A DNA stretch of 42,161 nucleotides from CAZVNZ01 sp964628515 (GTDB lineage: Bacteria; Bacillota; Clostridia; Christensenellales; Christensenellaceae). Under the pieces are notes generated by a model that had not been told where the DNA came from, did no database searches, and was given only the letters and a program-made list of their open reading frames with translations. Below, piece by piece: positions 33,348-41,053 of this stretch. The DNA is taken from positions 1-42,161 of the forward strand of contig CAZVNZ010000026.1 of the NCBI GenBank assembly GCA_964628515.1, in the 5' to 3' direction. How positions within the stretch are numbered: position 1 is the first letter of the stretch; every line of letters begins with the position of its first letter. The translations under genes and the position numbers were made by a program.

Positions 33348-34220
33348 ATGAAGGATATACTAATAAAAGGACTACTTAATAGCGAGGCAATAATATATGC
33401 TTGCGATATTACCCAAATGGCAAAAGAAGCAAGGGAAATACATAGGACAATGCCGGTAGGCAGTATAGTTTTAGGCAGAACATTAGCGGCTGCAACCATG
33501 ATGTGCGCAATGCTAAAAAACCCGTCCGACAAACTAACGTTAATGTTAAACGGAGGAGGAGAGGCAGGCACAATAATGGCGGTGGGAGATGCAGACCTTA
33601 ATATGAAGAGCTATATTGCAAACCCCAAAGTAAATACAATGCCCATAAACGACCAATTCAACATTGTTGATGCTGTGGGTAAAAAGGGCACGGTTACCGT
33701 AATCAGAGACACAGGGCATAAAGAGCCATACGTAGGAAAAACCGAAATAGTAAGCGGAGAAATCGGAGAGGATATTGCAAGGTACTTTTTGGATTCCGAG
33801 CAACAAAACTCCATAGTGTATGTAAATACGTGGTTAGAGACGGACACCACCGTACTTAACGCAGGTGGCATAATAATAAGACCTTTACCAAACTGTACAG
33901 AAGGTACACTCTTGCAAATAGAAAGCAGAATAAAAGAAATTAAAAACTATGCTATTTATTTATTGCAGGAAAGTGCGGAAGCGGTGGTTAAAAAAATATT
34001 TAGCACGGTGGATATTATAGAAAGAAAAACGCCCCATTTGTACTGCGATTGCAACAGACAACGTTTGGAGGAAGTGCTTATTTCTTTAGGAGAAAAAGAG
34101 CTTGAGGATATGATAAAAACGGACAATAAAGCCCAGCTTGTGTGCAGATTTTGCAATAAAAAATACGATTTTGACGGAAACGAGCTAACACGACTGCTAA
34201 AATTAGCGGTAAAAGGATAG
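33348..34220 (+). CDS. hslO: Redox-regulated chaperone Hsp33
   Basis: This cytoplasmic holdase is activated by oxidation. The 290-residue protein has the N-terminal Hsp33 core (MLNGGGEAGTIMAVGDAD, VGKKGTVTVIRDTGHKEPY, GEIGEDIARYFLDSEQQNS) and the C-terminal zinc switch CDC-x30-CRFC, within the family's CxC-x27-32-CxxC. Loss of zinc on disulfide formation unfolds the linker and exposes the binding surface. It starts directly after the methyltransferase stop codon with AGGA upstream, so it is part of the same operon. Confidence 0.95.
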   Translation: MKDILIKGLLNSEAIIYACDITQMAKEAREIHRTMPVGSIVLGRTLAAATMMCAMLKNPSDKLTLMLNGGGEAGTIMAVGDADLNMKSYIANPKVNTMPINDQFNIVDAVGKKGTVTVIRDTGHKEPYVGKTEIVSGEIGEDIARYFLDSEQQNSIVYVNTWLETDTTVLNAGGIIIRPLPNCTEGTLLQIESRIKEIKNYAIYLLQESAEAVVKKIFSTVDIIERKTPHLYCDCNRQRLEEVLISLGEKELEDMIKTDNKAQLVCRFCNKKYDFDGNELTRLLKLAVKG

Positions 34221-34222
34221 AA

Positions 34223-35896
34223 ATGAATAAGATAATACAATTTGACAGACCGGCGGAATTTTACTACAAAACCGCTCAAAAATATTTAGAGGATTACGAG
34301 TATATAAAGGCGCTAACCTACGTAAGAAAAGCGTTAGACAAAGAACCCGTGGAAAAATACTCCGTTTTGCTTGCTCAAATTTATTCGGAGATGTTAAATT
34401 TTGAAGAGTCCAATGCTATTTTGTTTAATATGTACAAAGAAAGTGACGAATTTAAGCACAAATGCTATTTTTTAATGGGATGCAATTTTGCGGGGCTTAA
34501 CGATTTCGATAAAGCCAAAGACAGCTTTTTAAAAGCGGCGTCCATAGATGTAGAAGGGGAGTACAGCGAAGAAATAGAGGATTTCTTTATGTTTTACGAG
34601 GAAATAGAAAACGTGGGAAATCTTGAAGACGTAGGCAAATCCAAGATGATTAAAAAGGCGCTTGAGGGTAAGCGTCAGTTAGATATGGGCAACAACAAAG
34701 AGGCTATTGAAATACTTAAAAAAATCAATGTACAAAGCGAAAACTTTTTGTTTGTAAAAAATAATTTAGCCCTTGCCTATTACTGCGACAAACAAACCCA
34801 AAAAGCAATAGACATTACCAGAGAGACTTTGTTTTTCGATAAAAATAATGTGCATGCAAATTGTAACATGGCACTTTTCAGCTACGATATTAAAGATATG
34901 GAAACGGTGGAAAAATACGTTAAAATCATACTTGATTTTAAATGCGATTTGCCCGACGATGTATACAAAATTGCAGTTACGCTATGCGAAATTAAAAAGC
35001 ATCAAGATGCACTAAAAGTGCTAAAACTGCTAATTACAATGCTACCTTACGACGAGCGGGTGTTGTTTTACTATGCAATGGCACTGCATAACACCAAAAG
35101 GTATTTAGAGGCTATACAGGTTTTAGACGATATTCAAAGGATAAATCCGCCCGGCTATATTTCCGGTTATTATCTGCCCACAATACGCAAAATCAGAGAT
35201 AAAAAGGCGGCGCACCGAGAGCTTGGCTATAACTATCAGGTGGAGCCTTTAGAGGTTAAACGCCGAATAAAATACTTAAACGACTGCCTAAAACTACCCA
35301 GACACGAAGTGGAGTCTATGTGGAAAAACGGCGGAAAACTGTATGATGTGCTTATTTGGGGAATGGAGTACGGCGATAAACTTATTAAAAAGGCTTGTAT
35401 TAAAATAATAGGGGATTTTAAGGATGATGAAGCGCAAAAGGTGCTTAAGAGGTTTATTTTACGGCAAAACCAAAGCGACGATCTTAAAAACGAAGTATTT
35501 TTGCTACTAAAAGCCATGAACGCAAAAGAGCCGTTTATTGCCTACATAAGCGGAGAAATTGCAGAAGTTAAGGTAGGAATGGTAAATAATGTGGACGAAA
35601 ATAATTCGCAACAACTGTCCAAGTTATTTGATGCCTTGCTGTACAATGCAAGAAAGTATTTTAACGGAGAGGTTTGCGAGCGAGCGGTTAATATCCTACA
35701 AAAATACTACGAATGCGGAAATAATCAAGGGGAAATAAATGTACTTTATTATGCGGCAGGAATGTTATACTTAGCGGCAAAAGAGGAGGAAGGGTTTGAT
35801 ATACAGACCTTTTCAAGAGATGTTAAAGTAGAAATTATAGATATTTTACATACAGCGGAAGAAATAGCTAAAATAATTAGCGGGAGTGCAATTTGA
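34223..35896 (+). CDS. Tetratricopeptide-repeat protein, 557 aa
   Basis: This is a large helical protein without a signal peptide. Degenerate TPR units run from about residue 10 to 310: YYKTAQKYLEDYEYIKALTYVRKAL, FLMGCNFAGLNDFDKAKDSFLKAA, NNLALAYYCDKQTQKAIDITRE, VLFYYAMALHNTKRYLEAIQVL. Residues 340-450 look like HEAT-like helices (LIKKACIKIIGDFKDDEAQKVLKRF). It probably serves as a scaffold. The partner is unknown; position between hslO and an rRNA methyltransferase suggests a housekeeping role. AAGGAT lies 7 nt before the ATG, and the next gene overlaps its stop codon. Confidence 0.8.
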   Translation: MNKIIQFDRPAEFYYKTAQKYLEDYEYIKALTYVRKALDKEPVEKYSVLLAQIYSEMLNFEESNAILFNMYKESDEFKHKCYFLMGCNFAGLNDFDKAKDSFLKAASIDVEGEYSEEIEDFFMFYEEIENVGNLEDVGKSKMIKKALEGKRQLDMGNNKEAIEILKKINVQSENFLFVKNNLALAYYCDKQTQKAIDITRETLFFDKNNVHANCNMALFSYDIKDMETVEKYVKIILDFKCDLPDDVYKIAVTLCEIKKHQDALKVLKLLITMLPYDERVLFYYAMALHNTKRYLEAIQVLDDIQRINPPGYISGYYLPTIRKIRDKKAAHRELGYNYQVEPLEVKRRIKYLNDCLKLPRHEVESMWKNGGKLYDVLIWGMEYGDKLIKKACIKIIGDFKDDEAQKVLKRFILRQNQSDDLKNEVFLLLKAMNAKEPFIAYISGEIAEVKVGMVNNVDENNSQQLSKLFDALLYNARKYFNGEVCERAVNILQKYYECGNNQGEINVLYYAAGMLYLAAKEEEGFDIQTFSRDVKVEIIDILHTAEEIAKIISGSAI

Positions 35897-37011
35897 ATTA
35901 TAAATGTTATGCCTCGTGTGCTTTTGGCATAGAGGGAATTTTGGCGGAAGAAATCAGGGATTTAGGGCTAAAAAACGTACAAACCAAAGATGCGAGAGTA
36001 TATTTTGAAGGGGACGAAAAGGATATTGCACGGGCAAATATTTATTTGCGCACCGCAGACAGAGTGTATATAATTCTCTCTCAATTTACCGCAAAGACTT
36101 TCGACGAGATTTTTTGCGGTGTCAACAAAATAGAGTTTGGTGATTTTTTACCCTCGGATGCACGTTTTCCCGTTACGGGAGATGCTGTTTGTGCAACGAT
36201 TATGAGTGTATCTGACATACAATCGGTGTGTAAAAAGGCTGTGGTTAAGGCGTTGAGCCGTAAATACGGGGTAGATGTGTTTAAAGAAAACGGCAGTATT
36301 TACAATATATATATTAATAATTTAAGGGATAACATTACCGTTGCGCTAAACACCAGCGGTTTTGGGCTAAACAGGCGGGGGTATCGCCTTAAAAACGTGC
36401 AAGCGCCCCTAAAAGAAACACTTGCCGCAGGTATGATTAAAATTTCCAGATGGCATTCAAGAGATTTTTACGATGTAATGTGCGGTAGCGGTACAATAGC
36501 AATAGAAGCCGCAATGATGGCATGTAATATGGCGCCGGGAATTAAGCGCAGGTTTGATGCTCAAGGCTTTAACAAGGAGTTTAAAGAGGCATTTTCAGAA
36601 ATAAGACAAGAAGCGCAAGAAAAGATTACCAAGCCTAAAATGCGTATAGTAGCAAGAGATATTGACAGAAAATCTTTAGAGCTTGCAAAAGAGCACGCCC
36701 AAAATATGGGAGTTAGGGAATATATAGAGTTTGCGCAAATGGATTTAGCAAACTTTACGCAGCCGGAAAATCAGGCAACAATAATAGTAAACCCTCCTTA
36801 TGCGGTAAGAATGGGGGAGGAGAAAGAGGTTGCCAAACTATATAAAAAAATGGGGGAGGTTTTCGGCGGTTTGCAAAACACCGTAACTTTTATAATATGC
36901 TCGGACGAAACCTTCGAGATCAAATACAATATTAAAGCGGATAAAAAGAGAAAGTTGTACAACGGCAATTTAAAATGTAATTATTATCAATATTTTAAAA
37001 AAAGAAGTTGA
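35893..37011 (+). CDS. THUMP-domain 23S rRNA guanine-N2 methyltransferase (RlmL/YpsC-like)
   Basis: This 372-residue RNA methyltransferase has an N-terminal ferredoxin-like/THUMP region (residues 1-155; YASCAFGIEGILAEEIRDLG and RFPVTGDAV). The SAM-binding domain shows DVMCGSGTIAIEAAMMA (motif I), VARDIDRKSLELAKEHAQ and the catalytic NPPYAVRMGEE (motif IV). NPPY with this layout is typical of the family that methylates G2445 or an equivalent base. It uses a TTG start overlapping the previous stop (TTGA), so translation is coupled. Confidence 0.9.
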   Translation: MNYKCYASCAFGIEGILAEEIRDLGLKNVQTKDARVYFEGDEKDIARANIYLRTADRVYIILSQFTAKTFDEIFCGVNKIEFGDFLPSDARFPVTGDAVCATIMSVSDIQSVCKKAVVKALSRKYGVDVFKENGSIYNIYINNLRDNITVALNTSGFGLNRRGYRLKNVQAPLKETLAAGMIKISRWHSRDFYDVMCGSGTIAIEAAMMACNMAPGIKRRFDAQGFNKEFKEAFSEIRQEAQEKITKPKMRIVARDIDRKSLELAKEHAQNMGVREYIEFAQMDLANFTQPENQATIIVNPPYAVRMGEEKEVAKLYKKMGEVFGGLQNTVTFIICSDETFEIKYNIKADKKRKLYNGNLKCNYYQYFKKRS

Positions 37012-37054
37012 TATTTTTCGGTTTTGCTGTTAAAATATAATTTGTCATTTAATC

Positions 37055-37130
37055 GCCAATGTGGCTCAGTCGGTAGAGCAGCTCATTCGTAATGAGCAGG
37101 TCAGCGGTTCGAATCCGCTCATTGGCTCCA
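37055..37130 (+). tRNA. tRNA-Thr (anticodon CGT)
   Basis: A complete cloverleaf: acceptor GCCAATG/CATTGGC, D arm GCTC/GAGC, anticodon stem GCTCA/TGAGC with loop TTCGTAA (anticodon CGT, reads ACG), T arm AGCGG-TTCGAAT-CCGCT, discriminator T73 and an encoded CCA. A TATAAT at 37036-37041 is the likely -10 for the tRNA pair. Confidence 0.97.
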
Positions 37131-37132
37131 TT

Positions 37133-37209
<77 letters not shown>

Positions 37210-37223
37210 TAACAATGCGGAAT

Positions 37224-38225
37224 TTAAGGCTTTGTGTTGCAGAGTGTTTCGCAGTAAGTGTTAAAGAGAGCGGTAAATTCGCTCTCTTTTTCGTCTATTA
37301 TATGTCTGTAAACGTTCTTCATTGTTCTATCGGAAGCCCATCCTCCATTGTTCATAATATATGCATCAGGTATTCCAAGAGCGTGGGAAATAGAAACGTA
37401 GTAATGTCTTAAGTCGTGAAATCTGAAATGTGGTATATTGTTATCTCTTAACAGTTTATTAAAATGCTTTGTTATATAATTGGGATTAAAGTCCGGGAAA
37501 TAGCCATCAAAATTAAATGATTTTGGTAAATCTGCAATTCTTGTGCTTGCGGTGGTTTTTGTAGTTTTAATTACCCATTCGTTGTGAGAGTTTTTAACCA
37601 GTGCTTTATTAATATTTATTCTATTGTTTTTAATGTCATTTACTGTTAGTGCGCATATTTCACTTCTCCTCATTGAACAAAAAGCTGCTAAAATTATAGG
37701 TTCATAAAGTTTTGTTCCCACTGATGCCGAAATCAAATCTGTAATATCTTTATCTGTTGGAATGTATAATTGGGGTTTTGTTTTTTGCGGAAGCATTACA
37801 TTTAGCTTGAAATCACTTCTGTATGTGTTTAGAGTTGCAGATAATAGCCCTATCATATCTCTTACCGATTTTGGAGAGTGTGTGGAACTATAGTGGCTTA
37901 TTTCAAGCTGTATGTCTTGATTAGTTATTGAGTTTAGCCTAATATCCTTAATTGAAGCATAGTTACGTTTAATTGCATTAATGTACTCTCTGTACGTAGA
38001 TGGAGCAAGAACATTTTTTTTAGATTCTATATATTTTGACATAGCTTCACCAATAGTAATGTCATTACGCATATAACGTTGTTTATTGCGTTTGAATTCG
38101 CTGGCAAGGTAAAGCACCTCATCTTTATCAAAATGCGTAAATGACTTATATATGCGTTTCTCACCCTCATAGTGTGAGAATACTTTTATGTTATAGTTTC
38201 CGGATTTCAATTTGCGTGGGGTCAT
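37224..38225 (-). CDS. Tyrosine-type site-specific integrase
   Basis: This 333-residue integrase has an N-terminal arm-binding region (1-55), a SAM-like core-binding domain (about 58-145) and the catalytic domain (155-320). Catalytic residues are R186 in SMRRSEI, H270-x-x-R273 in FHDLRHYYVS, W296 in NGGWASD, in the place of the second His, and nucleophile Y306 in NVYRHI. It is transcribed toward tRNA-Pro and stops 14 nt from it, the usual place for an element that integrates there. Its last codons also encode a hairpin that acts as a terminator on the opposite strand. AATGACC at the start has no strong ribosome binding site; the gene follows the J-domain gene by 3 nt, suggesting coupling. Confidence 0.95.
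   Translation of the reverse strand: MTPRKLKSGNYNIKVFSHYEGEKRIYKSFTHFDKDEVLYLASEFKRNKQRYMRNDITIGEAMSKYIESKKNVLAPSTYREYINAIKRNYASIKDIRLNSITNQDIQLEISHYSSTHSPKSVRDMIGLLSATLNTYRSDFKLNVMLPQKTKPQLYIPTDKDITDLISASVGTKLYEPIILAAFCSMRRSEICALTVNDIKNNRININKALVKNSHNEWVIKTTKTTASTRIADLPKSFNFDGYFPDFNPNYITKHFNKLLRDNNIPHFRFHDLRHYYVSISHALGIPDAYIMNNGGWASDRTMKNVYRHIIDEKESEFTALFNTYCETLCNTKP
37263..37291 (+). terminator. Terminator of the tRNA-Thr/tRNA-Pro transcript, inside the integrase coding end
   Basis: AAAGAGAGCG (37263-37272) pairs perfectly with CGCTCTCTTT (37280-37289) around GTAAATT and is followed by further T. It lies within the last 20 codons of the integrase on the other strand. Confidence 0.75.
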
Positions 38226-38228
38226 TTA

Positions 38229-38915
38229 TTATATACCTCTTTCTCTACATATTTTTTCGTACGCATAATTAATTTTTTGGCAGTATTCCTCGTAATGCTG
38301 TTTATGATTAATATGCTTATCCGGGTGAAATTCTATAAGTAATTCTTTATATGCCTTTTTTATTTCTTCAATAGTGGCATTTTCGGGCATTTCTAAAAAA
38401 GAGTAGCATTGCTCTATGGTCATTTTAAAATCGTAAAAAGAGTTTTTAGTGGCTTTGTTTTCTTTATTATTAAGAAACTCGTCCATACGTTTTAATATTT
38501 CTTCTTGTTTGCGCTTTGCCTCTCTTTCGGCTTCTTCTTCTGATAGTCTTTGATTATGTTGCTTTACCTGTTCAAGTATGTATCGGTATTCAATTTCTGC
38601 ATCAATCTTTCGCTGTTTTTTTAGTTTTCTTTCACGTAAAAATATCCATAATACAGTAGCTGCTACAAAAAGCACAACGCTTATATAAAAAATATTGTTA
38701 ATAACGTCATTTGGTAAGTAAGGAATTCCGAATACAAAATTTGCCAGTAAAACCCAAGTAGCGAACATTGCAAACATAAAAAGCACAATCCTTACATTTA
38801 CAAATGCTTTTGCAAATGCTATTAGTAAGATAATGCCAACAATTACACAAATAACAATAATAATCGGTGTTGCATAATCAATATTAGGACGAGTATAAAC
38901 AACGGTGTTTTCCAT
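38229..38915 (-). CDS. Membrane-anchored J-domain protein, 228 aa
   Basis: Three membrane segments (about residues 17-35, 41-63, 73-92) are followed by a long charged coiled-coil-like stretch (93-150, rich in Glu, Lys and Arg). A C-terminal J domain (about 168-225) contains the HPD motif at 197-199 (LLIEFHPDKH) and YSFLEMPENATIEEIKKAYKELL. J domains stimulate DnaK ATPase; here the C terminus presumably recruits host DnaK to the membrane. The start chosen is the ATG at 38915, 6 nt after AGGAG; an in-frame TTG at 38921 overlaps the spacer. It sits between integrase and repressor, an unusual place for a chaperone. Confidence 0.85.
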   Translation of the reverse strand: MENTVVYTRPNIDYATPIIIVICVIVGIILLIAFAKAFVNVRIVLFMFAMFATWVLLANFVFGIPYLPNDVINNIFYISVVLFVAATVLWIFLRERKLKKQRKIDAEIEYRYILEQVKQHNQRLSEEEAEREAKRKQEEILKRMDEFLNNKENKATKNSFYDFKMTIEQCYSFLEMPENATIEEIKKAYKELLIEFHPDKHINHKQHYEEYCQKINYAYEKICRERGI

Positions 38916-39005
38916 ATTCAACTCCTATATAAAAATTATTATCCCCCACACTTTATTTATGAAACATATTAATAACATTTGTTTTAATTCGTATAAGCAA
39001 TTTTT

Positions 39006-39341
39006 TTATCCTATATGTTCCGACTTGGTATTTTTATTATTTTCATAAATCTCTTTGGTTTTCAGTAATTCAATGAATTTTTCTAATTCTTGTTTGCTGT
39101 CGTCATTTAAATTGTCAATACTATTATGTAATTCATTATGCTCATTGCTCTTGTTATCAATTCCTAACAAATAATCCACCGATACATCAAATATATTTGA
39201 TAAAGCTATTAGAGTATTTGTATCGGGGTTTCTTTTTTCGTTTTCAATATTAGTATATGCTGCTCTGGTTATTTTAAGAGTGTCTGCAACCTCTTGTTGC
39301 GTATAACCCTTTTTTTTTCTTGCTTTTTTCAAATTTAACAT
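39006..39341 (-). CDS. XRE-family repressor (lysogeny-type)
   Basis: This 111-residue protein has an N-terminal helix-turn-helix (3-57): KKKGYTQQEVADTLKITRAAYTNIENEKRNPDTNTLIALSNIFDVSVDYLLG is the standard Cro/C1 pattern. An acidic tail for dimerisation (62-111) includes DDSKQELEKFIELLKTKE. There is no RecA-cleavage or peptidase domain, so induction must work some other way. It is divergent from the Cro-like gene, with three operators between them. AGGT lies before the ATG. Confidence 0.9.
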   Translation of the reverse strand: MLNLKKARKKKGYTQQEVADTLKITRAAYTNIENEKRNPDTNTLIALSNIFDVSVDYLLGIDNKSNEHNELHNSIDNLNDDSKQELEKFIELLKTKEIYENNKNTKSEHIG

Positions 39342-39396
39342 ATATTTACCTCATAACCTCTTAATTTTAATGTTTTTACCATACAGTCGCAATATA

Positions 39397-39425
39397 AATA
39401 TAGCATTAGTTTCAAAATGAAACAA
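39397..39425 (-). promoter_or_regulatory. Repressor promoter
   Basis: On the minus strand TTGTTT and TATATT are 17 nt apart, with operator 1 (39409-39423) filling the spacer and -35, so the repressor would control itself. Confidence 0.5.
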
Positions 39426-39489
39426 TAATCAGAATTTACGCTTGACAAAGTTTCAATATGGCACTATAATTGAAGTGTCAATATGAAAC
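39409..39489. promoter_or_regulatory. Three 15-bp operators of the repressor/Cro switch
   Basis: The sites are GTTTCAAAATGAAAC (39409-39423), GTTTCAATATGGCAC (39450-39464) and GTGTCAATATGAAAC (39475-39489). All fit GTKTCAAWATGRMAC, and the first is a perfect palindrome apart from its central bases. Centre-to-centre distances are 41 and 25 bp. Confidence 0.85.
39442..39470 (+). promoter_or_regulatory. Promoter of the rightward (Cro-like) operon
   Basis: Perfect TTGACA and perfect TATAAT are separated by 17 nt. Operator 2 occupies the spacer and operator 3 the transcription start, so repressor binding would block it. Confidence 0.9.
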
Positions 39490-39507
39490 CTATGGGGTAG
39501 AGAAGTA

Positions 39508-39738
39508 ATGAGAGAGTATCTTAAAAAACTGAGACAAGAGATGAAAATGACACATCTACAAGCTGCAAAAAAGGCACGTATGTCTCGAACGAGTTATGTA
39601 AATATTGAATCCGGAAAAAGACAATTAGATATGTCACTTTCAATTTTAGAAAAACTTTCTAAAGTATTTGATATTTCTATTGAAGAATTAGCTAAGTGCG
39701 AAAAAGATTATTTGAAAGCGAAAAACGAAGATTTTTAG
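39508..39738 (+). CDS. Cro-like XRE-family regulator, 76 aa
   Basis: Almost the whole protein is a helix-turn-helix: LRQEMKMTHLQAAKKARMSRTSYVNIESGKRQLDMSLSILEKLSKVFDISIEELAKCE. It is the first gene right of the divergent switch and probably competes with the repressor at the shared operators, as Cro does in phages; it could also act as an activator of later genes. It is read from the consensus promoter overlapped by operators 2 and 3. A weak GGGTAGAGAAG precedes its ATG. Confidence 0.85.
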   Translation: MREYLKKLRQEMKMTHLQAAKKARMSRTSYVNIESGKRQLDMSLSILEKLSKVFDISIEELAKCEKDYLKAKNEDF

Positions 39739-39769
39739 AAATAATACACAAACAAAGGAGCATACAGCA

Positions 39770-40036
39770 ATGGATTATGAAAAAATCAAAACACAAATCA
39801 AAGCAGAGATTAATAAAGCAAAAGTTTTGCACGGTTTGACTGATGAAGATATTGCTATTGCTATGCAAGTATCTAAAAATCATACACGTAAAATACTAAA
39901 CGACTTGTCCATTTTTGACCTGGAAAAATTTTCAAGAGTGGCGAGGATGTGCAAGTTTGAGGAAACATTTGCAACAAAAATAGTTTGCGAATTAATGGGA
40001 ATTAAGGGTGAAATAAGAATTTGTACAAAACTATAA
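39770..40036 (+). CDS. Small helix-turn-helix-like protein, 88 aa
   Basis: The core KVLHGLTDEDIAIAMQVSKNHTRKILNDLSIFDLEKFSRVARMCK looks like a helix-turn-helix of the Cro/XRE superfamily, but the turn is less conserved than in the two neighbouring regulators. It follows the Cro-like gene by 31 nt with a good AAAGGAG site, so it is probably the second gene of the early operon. The function is unknown; a DNA-binding accessory such as an excisionase or early regulator is possible. Confidence 0.65.
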   Translation: MDYEKIKTQIKAEINKAKVLHGLTDEDIAIAMQVSKNHTRKILNDLSIFDLEKFSRVARMCKFEETFATKIVCELMGIKGEIRICTKL

Positions 40037-40260
40037 AATAATTGAAAGTATTAATTCGATATTAAATTTGCAGTAGCAAATTAATATATAGCACATTAAA
40101 AATGGAGTATTTCCTACATATTGAGATAGCGGTGGACGGTCACATATGCCAAGACCCGGTGCGGAAGTAGTCATTGAGTATCGAAACTTTATCCGGCGAG
40201 CGTAGTAGGCGCAACGAAGTATACGCTATTAAAAATAATTAATTAACTGGTGAGGTATAA
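40037..40260 (+). other. Unexplained intergenic segment with strong pairing potential
   Basis: These 224 nt between two small genes hold no convincing gene. A hairpin AATTTGC-AGTA-GCAAATT lies at 40065-40082. From 40111 to 40229 base composition is clearly richer in G+C than the surroundings, with two competing pairings: ATAGCG (40126-40131) with CGCTAT (40224-40229), or AGCGTA (40199-40204) with TACGCT (40222-40227). GGTC/GACC and CCGG/CCGG can pair inside. A 22-codon frame (40102-40170, MEYFLHIEIAVDGH...) lacks a ribosome binding site. A structured RNA, a leader or a replication/transfer origin are all possible. Confidence 0.45.
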
Positions 40261-40581
40261 ATGGAAATATCTTTAAAGTCAAAAAGTATAGTTTATTTTG
40301 TTGTGGCAAGATACTACAATGGAAATTTAAGCAAAATAGAAGGTTTGGTGTATTGCTATACTGATGCAGATGCCCTAAGAAAAGCTGAACAGTTACTACC
40401 TAAAGAAATATTCGGATACAGATTATTAGAAATCAAAATCAATAAATACTATCCGGAATATCATAACAATAGGAATAACGGCAAGGATATTGCACCCAAA
40501 AAATTAAACGATGCGATAAGCGTATTTAGCAATAAACTAAGAGTTAATTTGACATATAAACGCAGGAACTATAAAAATTGA
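40261..40581 (+). CDS. Hypothetical protein, 106 aa
   Basis: No family is recognised. The N-terminal half reads as a small alpha-beta fold (IVYFVVARYYNGNLSKIEGLVYCYTDADALRKAEQLLP), reminiscent of small domains that handle parameters of phage or ICE proteins; the C terminus is strongly basic (YKRRNYKN), so nucleic-acid contact is possible. GGTGAGGT lies 5 nt before the ATG, a strong site, which supports a real gene. It belongs to the small-gene region of the element. Confidence 0.6.
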   Translation: MEISLKSKSIVYFVVARYYNGNLSKIEGLVYCYTDADALRKAEQLLPKEIFGYRLLEIKINKYYPEYHNNRNNGKDIAPKKLNDAISVFSNKLRVNLTYKRRNYKN

Positions 40582-40601
40582 AACTATGAGGTTACTATAA
40601 A

Positions 40602-40787
40602 ATGGATAATAATAAAATTTTGGAAGGTTATCTTGATGAAACTACCAAAAAAGAAACTGCTACTAAATTAGGTATTTCTCAAAAATTACTTGAAGAGATT
40701 TACAACGGTATTAAAAGGAAACATCCTAATTATAGTATGGGCTATGAATATAAAAGTATACGCAAATATACAATGAATGGTATATAA
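40602..40787 (+). CDS. Small helix-turn-helix-like protein, 61 aa
   Basis: The segment YLDETTKKETATKLGISQKLLEEIYNGIKRKHPNY resembles a short helix-turn-helix unit, with KKETATKLGIS as first helix and turn. GAGG lies 11 nt before the ATG. No family can be named. It is part of the run of small genes rightward of the switch. Confidence 0.55.
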   Translation: MDNNKILEGYLDETTKKETATKLGISQKLLEEIYNGIKRKHPNYSMGYEYKSIRKYTMNGI

Positions 40788-40835
40788 CAGTTGTATAATA
40801 ATATCAGAATAACTTTTTAAAGGATGGTGTTAATT

Positions 40836-41012
40836 ATGAAATTAGAGGTAGATGAGTATTTAGAGAGGTTAGGCAGGGAGGATTTTTTAAAAATCTATGC
40901 AAAACTTTACTGTCCTCACGATTTTGGTTTAGAAGTCGAGTGCAATTTTAATTGTTCTAAGCACGATGACAGTATGCTCGTGTGTTGGAATAAAGCGCTG
41001 ACGAATAAGTGA
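40836..41012 (+). CDS. Small Cys-containing protein, 58 aa
   Basis: The C-terminal half carries four Cys and two His (CPHDFGLEVECNFNCSKHDDSMLVCW), enough for a zinc-binding site. The helical N-terminal half is LEVDEYLERLGREDFLKIYAKLY. The likely start is the ATG at 40836 after AAGGATGGTG; an ATG 12 nt earlier overlaps that site. Small proteins like this are common in clostridial conjugative elements, but function is unknown. Confidence 0.6.
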   Translation: MKLEVDEYLERLGREDFLKIYAKLYCPHDFGLEVECNFNCSKHDDSMLVCWNKALTNK

Positions 41013-41053
41013 TTATTGAGAGATTTGCCGTACATTTTTGGAGGATATAGAAT

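Noticed and set aside
40102..40170. 22-codon frame MEYFLHIEIAVDGH... as a gene
   Set aside because: No ribosome binding site, and it lies in a region with strong pairing potential. It may be coding but cannot be supported.
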